From the NCBI GenBank assembly GCA_964019695.1, contig CAXHUL010000211.1, positions 27,706 to 91,705 of the forward strand: a stretch of 64,000 bases of DNA, in the 5' to 3' direction. The first letter of the stretch is position 1. Every line of letters starts with the position of its first letter. The translations under genes and the position numbers were made by a program. Positions 56,701-64,000 of this stretch are shown here, piece by piece. The stretch comes from Loripinus fragilis (taxonomy: Eukaryota > Mollusca > Bivalvia > Lucinida > Lucinidae). The notes below the pieces were generated by a model. That model ran no database searches. It was not told the DNA's origin and saw only the letters and a program-made list of their open reading frames with translations.

Positions 56701-57699
56701 ACGGCTAGCTGCTTTGACAGCATATTTATACTTACTTTCCTCTATAGGATTTTGACTGCTCTTGCAGTATTTTTCATAGTGTTGTACTTTTGTAGTCTTT
56801 GGGCTCAAATAACAAGGTTGTTAAGGTTGTTTTGAATAGGTCAGTTTGAGCTGCTCAAATATTATTCTGATAGTACTTTTGTGCTCACTGTGGCTCACTA
56901 TATATATAATTGATCAAGGGTTTACATTTTACTACTTGGACTGCTTTGATTATAGTTATTGGCAACTTTGGCTTATCTCATAATTTGTTGTTGAACGCAT
57001 TGAATTGTCTTATTATTAAACACCAAGTAGGTGACTCAATCATTGTTTGGAGCAGATAGCTCTGTCTTAATTGGGAAAAATCATTTATAGCTCATTTAGG
57101 CTCATTTACGTTCACAGCTCTTTTGAACTGCTTTACTTTCTTGTTGCACCTAGGCTTGCAAAGCATACCTGGGCGTAACAATTTTTTATAATTTGTTTTA
57201 GAACAATAATATTTTGTCTATAGCATATGGTCGCAGAAATATTGTAAACGACTATAAAGGTCATAACAGTAAATCATCATCAGGACTGCATATCTATACT
57301 AACGGGCAACAAACATTCAGGTTTTAAAGTATAAAGTACACTATAAGCGATGAATTAACATACATGGAATGGAAAGGTTCCATATCATTTTTGCACTGTC
57401 ACGTACACTACTAGATTATACCTGTTTTATAAGTTTGTACATGCTCGTCAATGGCGAATCTGTACAACCTTGTAAAGCTCTTCTAAAGGATGCACAAGTA
57501 ATCAAAGTACAATTCATATACTTTGTTGCCACAGAGAATATTTTATAGCAACCAAAGTTGATCTAATTAAATATGCTGGTGAATGGCGTCTGGCCAACGT
57601 ACATTCATTATGCCTATTTATTTTTTTGACATCTTTAGGGTATGAAACCACAAAAAAAGGTATAAAGAGACAAACAAAAAATTGTTCTCATGGACGGAT
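53736..57699. other. Interior of the LTR element, noncoding
   Basis: About 4 kb without a supported gene. AT-rich, with TATATATATA tracts near 55920, 56480 and 56605 and short repeated phrases like CCAATCAG(A/C/T)GA at 56055-56165. No pol domain in any frame that I could see. Confidence 0.5.
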
Positions 57700-57715
57700 T
57701 TAGAATAAAAACATT

Positions 57716-57980
57716 ATAAGAGTCCTAGAGGACATAGTTCACATGTAAACAATAAGAGTCCTAAAGGACGTGGTTCAAATGTAAACAAAATAAGAGTCCT
57801 AAAGGACGTGTAAACAAAATAAGAATCCTAAAGGACGTGTAAACAAAATAAGAGTCCTAAAGGACGTAGTTCATATGTAAACAACAAGAGTCCTAAAGGA
57901 CGTTGTTCATATGTAAACAAAATAAGAGTCCTAAAGGACGGAGCTCAAATATAAACAGTGCATGTGTCCTAAAGGACATA
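57716..57980. repeat. Tandem repeat, 29-38-bp units, 8 copies
   Basis: Units AAGAGTCCTAAAGGACGT followed by GTTCATATGTAAACAAAAT (present in five copies, absent in the two shortest). Each contains the palindrome GTCCTAAAGGAC. Confidence 0.92.
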
Positions 57981-57984
57981 TGTA

Positions 57985-58460
57985 AATGGTATATGTAACA
58001 TGGGCACTGCTACATAAACATTCTGTTGTACTAAAAGTCCAGTTCATGCACATTTAAAAAGGGCATTGTTACATAAACATAATGTTGTACTAAAAGTCCA
58101 GTTAACGCACATGTAACAGGGGCACTGCTACATAAACATTTTGGTGTACTAAAAGCCCACTTTATGCACATGTAACAAGGGCATCGTTACATAAACATTA
58201 TGTTGTACTAAAAGTCCAGTTATGCACATGTAACAAGGGTACTGTTACAAAAACTTTATGTTGTTCTAAAAGCCCAATTTATGCACATGTAACAAGGGCA
58301 TTGTTACATAAACATCTTGTTGTACTAAAAGCCCAGTTTATGCACAGTCATGTAACAAGGGCATTGTTACATAAACATTATGTTGTACTAAAAGTCCAGT
58401 TAATGTTCATATGATAAGGGCATCGTTACCAAAGCATTCTGTTGTACAAAAAAACCCATA
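57985..58460. repeat. Tandem repeat, ~62-bp units, 8 copies
   Basis: Units CACATGTAACAAGGGCATTG, TTACATAAACATTATGTTGT and ACTAAAAGTCCAGTTAATG, diverged by point changes and small indels. Just upstream of the right LTR. Confidence 0.92.
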
Positions 58461-58754
58461 AAACATGTGTAAACATATATCATATGACTTGTTGGTAGAT
58501 AAGTTTATTGACAACAAGTCATATCAAATAAGGGCACTGTTGCATGGATATGAATTTTCAAGCAACCAAAAGTCCAGATATGGTACCAGTTGTATATATT
58601 TGTATGTGTGAAGTTGTGTTATACTATTGTATGTGTGAAATCGTGTTATACTATTGTATGGAATATTCTGTTACTTTCACATATTCTTACTGTTACTAAT
58701 CAAAACATAATAAAATTCAACTTTGGGGACCAAAGTAAAACAGCCCCAAGAGAG

Positions 58755-60232
58755 TTATTATGATGAAGAAAAATGATCATTTTACCTTACATGAGTTTGG
58801 GTATTGTTTCAAATTATTAGAGTCAAAACCGTGGTATATACCGCTGTTACAGAAACATCTGTGCACGTCCAATGAGACTGCACAAGACTGTTTCTGAACT
58901 AGCGTGCATGACCCGTTTATTTCATAACTGTTGTGCACGTCCCGACGAGACTGCACGAGAAGGAATTTGATCATTTTCTTACATTTCTCTGTTCAACCTA
59001 CTACTCAAAACATAGGCGCATGTTTCAGTATTCGAGACCTCCGTGTATGTCCGACGAGACCACGCGAGTCTGTTTCGAAGACTGTTGTGCATGTCCCAGT
59101 TTTAACATAAAACAACTACAGTGCATGTCCCTATGAGACTGCACGAGTATGTTTCTTAGAATAAAAATCAACTTTGGGTCGAAAGGAACAGAATTAATAA
59201 TTTATAAAATCAGAAAATAATTATTGTCAAACAAAATATGGCATGTTAGGTATCAAAATAATCGCAACTTTATACAGAATCTGAAACAAAATAGTTTATT
59301 TTAGTTAGAAAATGTTTTACTTTTCAACGCTAGATTTTAATTTTATTTTGTATTTTTAGACCAGGATGTGTCTCCTTAATTAGTGAGTCGAACCCACGCT
59401 TCTCGCAGGTGTTGACATCAATTAAGGTGATCATATTTTAGCGTCTTACATTTGACGAACAATAGCGCTGTTCACACATGAGTCAGTTGTGCAAACATGC
59501 TCACGGAAGTTGATTTCACAACGTCTGTCATCCGCGTCCGTTTGGCGGCGGCGCTATTGTCCATCAAAGGGATTTATTCTGCTCAATTATTAATCTTAAT
59601 GTTTTAGGACCGCCTTATACCTCTGCCAAGGCGATTGGCTTATGCTGTATATGGTACAATATGGGCGTGTCTGTTTTTAGAATTAGGGATATTTTGAATT
59701 GGGAGAAGTTAGTTAGGATTTACCAACTAAACGGGTGACACGCGATAAGGCAGTTAGGAATTACCAACTGAACGGTTTAGAAGCAATTAATTACATAGTT
59801 TGGATCTACCAACTCAGTGTTTAAGACATAGTTTGAATTTGTCAACTGAAAGTTTAAGACATTTATTCTGTTTTTGTAATTTTACCAAGTTTGAAGTTTA
59901 AGATTGAGAAACTAAGTTTAACGAACGCTTGGAATGTTCCAGCAAATTTATGTTATTTAAACATAAATCTTGAAGTATTATACGATAATTAGGAGAACTT
60001 ATATATTACATTGTATTCATTATTGGAACATGTTATAGTATTTTGAACATTTAGACAGTCTTGATAACGCAAAGTGAAGAAGAAAATTGGAACTTTATAT
60101 CTGTCTCCAGTGTTGTCATTTTATTTATTACATTTTGAGCACGGATATACCGCTCACTCTCACAGCTCACCACCATTTGCTGATTTCCCCACCACACACC
60201 TAAGAGACTTTAAAAGTTACATCATTAAAATT
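58755..60232 (+). repeat. Right long terminal repeat (1,478 bp)
   Basis: Matches 51477-52954 along its full length. Differences seen by eye include TATACCGC for TATGTCGC and ACCAACTAA for ACCTACTAA. Followed directly by TCATT. Confidence 0.85.
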
Positions 60233-60267
60233 TCATTAAATTCTCGTATTGCTCATGGTATTTTAAT

Positions 60268-60271
60268 ACAT

Positions 60272-60323
<52 letters not shown>

Positions 60324-61962
60324 CAGACAGAGACAGACAGAGAAAGATATAGACAGAGAGAAAGACAGAGAAAGAGAGAGACAGAGAAAGAGAGAGTAGA
60401 GAAAGAGCAGGCAGACAAAGAGCGAGCAGAGAAAGAGCGAGTAGAGGGAGAGCGAGTAGAGGGAGTGTGAGTAGAGGGAGCGCTAGTAGAGAAAGAATGC
60501 GAGAAGAGAAGGAGTGCGAATAGAGGGAGTGAGAGTAGAAAAGGAGTGCGAGTAGAGAAGAAGTGCGAGTAGAGGAGTGTGAGTAGAGAATGACTGCGAG
60601 TAGAGAAGGAGTGCGAGTAGAGAAGAAGAGCGAGTAGAGAAGGAGTGCGAGTAGAGAAGGAGTGTGAGTAGAGAAGGAATGCAAGTTAAGAAGGAGTGAG
60701 ACTTGAGAAGGAGTGCGAATAGAGAAGGAAGGCGGGTAGAGGAAGAGTGCTAGTAAGAGTGTAGAGAAGATTTGCGAGTAGAGAAAGAGAGAGTAGAGAA
60801 GGAGTGCGTGCGAGAAGAAAAAGAGAGAGAGTAGAGAAAGAGAATGTAGAGAAGGAGTGCAAGTAGAGAAGGAGTGCGAGTAGAGAAAGAGAGTAGAGAA
60901 GGGGTGCGAGAAGAGAAGACGTGCGAGCATAGAAGGAGTGCGAGTAGAGAAGGAGTGCGAGTAGAGAAAGAGTGCGAGAAGAGAAGGAGTGCTAGTAGAG
61001 AAGGAGTGCGAGTAGGGAAGGAGTGCGAGTAGATAAGAAGTGTGAGTAGAGAAAGAGAGACTAGAGAAGGAGTGCGAGTAGAGAAAGAGAGAGTAGAGAA
61101 GGAGTGCGAGTAGAGTAGGAGTGCGAGTAGAGAAGGAATGCGAGTAGAGAAAGAGAGAGTAGAGAAGGAGTGCGAGTAGAGAAGGAATGCGAATTTAGAA
61201 GGAGTGCGAGTAGAGAAGGAATGCGAACTTAGAAGGAGTGCGAGTAGAGAAGGAGGGAGTAGAGAAGGAGTTCGAGTAGAGAAGGAGTGCGAGTAGAGAA
61301 GGATTGTGAGTAGAGAAAGAGAGAGTAGAGAAAGAGTGCGAGTAGAGAAAGAGAGAGTAGAGAAGGAGTGCGAGTAGAGAAGGAATGCGAGTAGAGATGG
61401 AGTGCGATTAGAGAAGGAGAGAGTAGAGAGAATGAGTGCTAGTAGAGAAGGAGTGCGAGTAGGAAAGGAGTGCGAGTAGAGACAGAGAGAGAGTAGAGAA
61501 GGAGTGCGAGTAGAGAAGGAGAGAGCAGAGAAGGAGTGCGAGTAGAGAAGGAGTGCGAGTAGAAAAGGAGTGCGAGTAGAGAAAGAGAGAATAGAGAAGG
61601 AGTGTGAGTAGAGAAGGAGAGCGAAGAGAGAAAATGAGAGTAGATAGGAGTGCGAGTAGAGAATTAAGTATAGAGAGAGTAGGGAGGATTGCAAGTAGAG
61701 AATAAAGTATAGAGAGAGAGAGAGAGTAGAGAGACAGAGACAGAGTAGATAGAGAGAGAGAGACAGAGTAGAGACAGACGTAGAGAGGTAGACAGAGTAG
61801 AGAGAGAGAGAGCAGAGAGACAGAGACAGAGTAGAGAGAGAGAGACAGACAGACAGACAGAGTAGAGACAGACGTAGAGAGGGAGACAGAGTAGAGCGAG
61901 ACAGAGTAGAGAGACAACAAGAGACAAAGAGAATAGAGAGTAGAGAACGACAAAGAAAATAG

Positions 61963-62007
<45 letters not shown>

Positions 62008-62105
62008 AGAGAGACAGAGAGGGTAGAGAGTAGATAGGTAAGCGAGTAGAGAGAATGGAGAGAGAGAGAGAGAGAGATAGAGAGAAAGAGAGCGAGTAGA
62101 TGGGG
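60268..62105. repeat. GA-rich minisatellite, 17-bp unit GAGTGCGAGTAGAGAAG
   Basis: About 1.8 kb. (GA)n and CAGA-rich ends enclose a core of 17-bp units with many variants. Long minus-strand frames here (rich in Ser, Leu and Thr, 17-residue periodicity) are translations of the repeat. It begins 30 bp after the LTR target duplication. Confidence 0.95.
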
Positions 62106-62109
62106 AAGA

Positions 62110-62475
62110 GAGATCTGGTTGCTTTGCTTAGTTTGTTTTCTTAGTGCCTCGTGATTGTTGTGTGGCTCTTCCTCACGGTGCCATGGGTTTGTCTGAAGTT
62201 TGTGATTGTGAAATTTCCTGACCATACTCACTTACTATTTTTGTTGTATTTGCTGGGGGTTCGTGTTTAGCACTTCGTGTTAAACGCTTATATTGTGTCA
62301 TTTCTAGTTTGGCAATACTCTCACTGAGATAAAGGGAGCTGAATGCTTTGCTAATTGTATTCTGACTTTGTGCGTAGTCCTTACTTGTCTGTGTTCCAGT
62401 GTCCCTGTCTCTTGGTGCCATGTGTCTGTCTGGGATTGTGACATTTCCTGGTCATTTACACTTGTTTTAACCCAA
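62110..62475 (-). repeat. Dispersed ~190-bp repeat, two tandem copies (inverse of 3395-3870)
   Basis: Reverse complement contains GGAAATTTCACAATCACAAA, GGCACCGTGAGGAAGAGCC and, in the second unit, ATTGCCAAACTAGAAATGAC, in the same order as the copies at 3.4 kb. Confidence 0.6.
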
Positions 62476-63387
62476 AGGCCGTACTTTAAAGCGTGTTAAC
62501 TTATGTTGTGTAAATGCGAAAACACCTACATGTAGTTAAATTTATGCAATTAGGGAAGACTGATTAGACCGTATAGGTGCTCGTCTAAACATCTGGTATA
62601 CTTATTGCATTGCTACTTGATCTCTCACATTCACAAAAAGTATGTGCCCATTTCATATTATAATGCTTTTGCATGTTATGTTACTGCCAGATTGTTTCTT
62701 TAATGTGATGCAAAGGGCTAAATAGATATGGTAGGCCAAAACAAACTAATGCACAAAAACACTCCTTCAATGTTGAACAAAAGCTCTAACCAATGGGTTT
62801 GTTTAAGCTTGTTTCTCCCTTGATATGTTCCTCGCCAATCGAACCACTTGTTTTTTTTAAAGTGTTTGAGTGTTATACTTTTGTTTCCGTATGCCATAGC
62901 TTGTTTAATGAGCATAATCAATTTGCCCTTTCCGAAATCAATGTTAACATGCACATGCCTTCCCTCCGACAGCTACCCAACATACCTCCGAACGGAACGC
63001 TACCCATAAACATGATACCACCGTCATAAAATTGCAAATAAATAAGTGTTTTACAAGTATTTTTTGAATTGTATTTGACTGATTCATTCCAAAGAGAGGT
63101 TATACATTCCAGCGGTGGCTGTGAATCAAGTAAAAATAAAATAAAAGATATGAATATTAACTGATGAATTCGAAATATTGGTCCAAATTACTGCATTTCC
63201 GAATTCAAATGCGATTTAAACTCGAACAGATTCACTTCAAAAAGATGTATTGTTTTCAGAGTTATCATCATTCTGTATACTATCAACCTATATGTTGTTC
63301 TTATCCTCAAAGCGAATCTAAATGAAATTAAATCGTCTCAATACATACCATGTCCAACCTCAAAATCCTTTGTTTTACCTCCGATAG
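62476..63387. other. Intergenic, possible intron upstream of the last exon
   Basis: No PAN-type exon was found here. A 78-codon plus frame (62793-63029) ends in a Pro-rich tail and is followed by AATAAATAA, but nothing else supports it. Confidence 0.35.
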
Positions 63388-63630
63388 CCAACACCCTCCG
63401 AGATCTCAGACATGTGGTTCACCTGGGTGATTATCCATGACAACATACTGATCGTCCCGGACACCAATGACGCTGTCGCAGTTCAGTGTGGTCCTCTCAA
63501 TTATGACTCGTTGAAATTTGTCAGTAATCCATTCTCGATGTCCGTTACAAAGCCTGGTCCGGTTGTCCTTAAATTTCCTATGCAGCCACTAGCACTAATT
63601 CGGGTCCCTCGCACCAACCTACAATCAAAG
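63388..63630 (+). CDS. Exon paralogous to 47770-47658 (membrane glycoprotein family)
   Basis: Acceptor TTTTACCTCCGATAG precedes 63388. The 243-bp exon is open in phase 0 for 81 codons and ends at AAG|GTATCC. It starts PTPSEISDMWFTWV, then VPDTNDAVAVQCGPL and PGPVVLKFPMQPLALIRVP. Sequence GATAGCCAACACCCTCCGAG and part of the upstream intron are shared with the minus-strand exon at 47.7 kb. This copy keeps the base that the other lost. Domain unrecognised. Flanking exons of this gene are outside the window or unseen. Confidence 0.5.
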
Positions 63631-63919
63631 GTATCCCCGTCACTGGCACATGAACATACATCTAACGTGCTGGGCACGCCACCTTCACATATCCAAACAA
63701 CATCAAAACAGTAAATACCACCAACTTCATCATTCTCATGCTTTCACGTTTCTGACAAAGTGTCTGCGTTTTGGTGCGCGTCGCGCGACAATTAAAGTCA
63801 CGCGACACCGCGGTGCCTTTGAACTAGGCTCTGGACTGTGTTTGGATACTGCTGCTGAAGACACATGGCGGCGGCATATCCTTTGTCGGACAGTCGCAGG
63901 TGCAGTTATGTAACAACAC

Positions 63920-63920
<1 letters not shown>

Positions 63921-64000
<80 letters not shown>
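63921..64000. repeat. (GATA)n microsatellite at the window edge
   Basis: Twenty uninterrupted AGAT/GATA units running off the right edge. Confidence 0.98.

Larger units (their letters stand above)
51477..60232 (+). mobile_element. LTR-type element without visible polymerase, 5-bp TSD TCATT
   Basis: Direct repeats 51477-52954 and 58755-60232 are both 1,478 bp. I count about eight differences between them by eye, so they are over 99% identical. The pair is bounded by TCATT at 51472-51476 and TCATT at 60233-60237, as expected of an integrase-mediated insertion. Directly after the first repeat TGGTCGAGAGTCCGG could be a primer-binding site (it starts TGG as required). Before the second is only a short purine tract (AAGAGAG). 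The 5.8-kb interior holds one 237-codon ORF and two tandem arrays and no reverse transcriptase, protease or integrase. The LTRs lack the usual TG...CA ends. It is probably a young non-autonomous element. Confidence 0.75.

Noticed and set aside
57716..58460. CRISPR-like array
   Set aside because: Repeats are contiguous and diverged, with no unique spacers of constant length, in a eukaryotic LTR element.
60271..62231. 493-codon and 219-codon Ser/Leu-rich minus-strand frames
   Set aside because: Translations of the GA-rich 17-bp minisatellite; the 17-residue periodicity follows from 3 x 17 bp.
63412..63714. Treating the right-edge frame as a complete 100-aa gene from its internal ATG
   Set aside because: Paralogy with the 47.7 kb exon and splice-site matches show it is an internal exon; the codons after 63630 are probably intronic.

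Overview
The window is nuclear DNA from an invertebrate animal. A bivalve mollusc is most likely, judged by its tRNA-derived SINEs, short palindromic MITEs, Tc1/mariner and CR1-like elements and P-loop ATPase cassette. The species is not certain. Almost all of it is repetitive or intergenic. There are few host exons, no bacterial-type operons, no rRNA, no functional tRNA and no CRISPR array.

Layout. 1-2712: minisatellite with a 51-bp unit. 2713-5117: dispersed MITEs and repeats. 5118-10345: composite of diverged ~185-bp repeats arranged head to head, flanked by inverted ends and carrying nested Tc1-like and foldback insertions. 10346-16140: mostly featureless sequence with a SINE, inverted repeats, a long hairpin and a cysteine-rich gene fragment split by a MITE that left a 5-bp target duplication. 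16376-24010 (minus strand): decayed non-LTR retrotransposon material. One block encodes an endonuclease and reverse transcriptase. A second, upstream block encodes an RNase H1-like module, a coiled coil and an SGNH hydrolase. A (CAGA)n tract and a MITE lie between them.

24011-42489: repeats, SINEs with target-site duplications, a dead mariner, three intact copies of the 5-bp-TSD MITE, a perfect-looking 137-bp palindrome and a ~170-bp satellite. 42690-44523: three close-packed intronless plus-strand ORFs. The first is a P-loop ATPase resembling packaging ATPases of Polinton/adinto-like elements. The other two are small proteins I associate with the same kind of cassette. I read this as an endogenous virus-like element fragment.

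46321-48257 (minus): four exons of a probable type I membrane glycoprotein gene (PAN-like cysteine exon, stalk, transmembrane segment, basic tail). One exon is a single base short of keeping frame. A paralogous exon with an intact frame lies at 63388-63630 on the plus strand. 51477-60232: two near-identical 1,478-bp direct repeats bounded by a 5-bp duplication, that is, an LTR-type element with no visible polymerase but one coiled-coil ORF and tandem arrays inside. 60268-62100: GA-rich 17-bp minisatellite. The window ends in (GATA)n.

The most useful leads are the three-ORF virus-like cassette, the RNase H plus SGNH architecture, the polymerase-less LTR element and the MITE family with consistent 5-bp target duplications.
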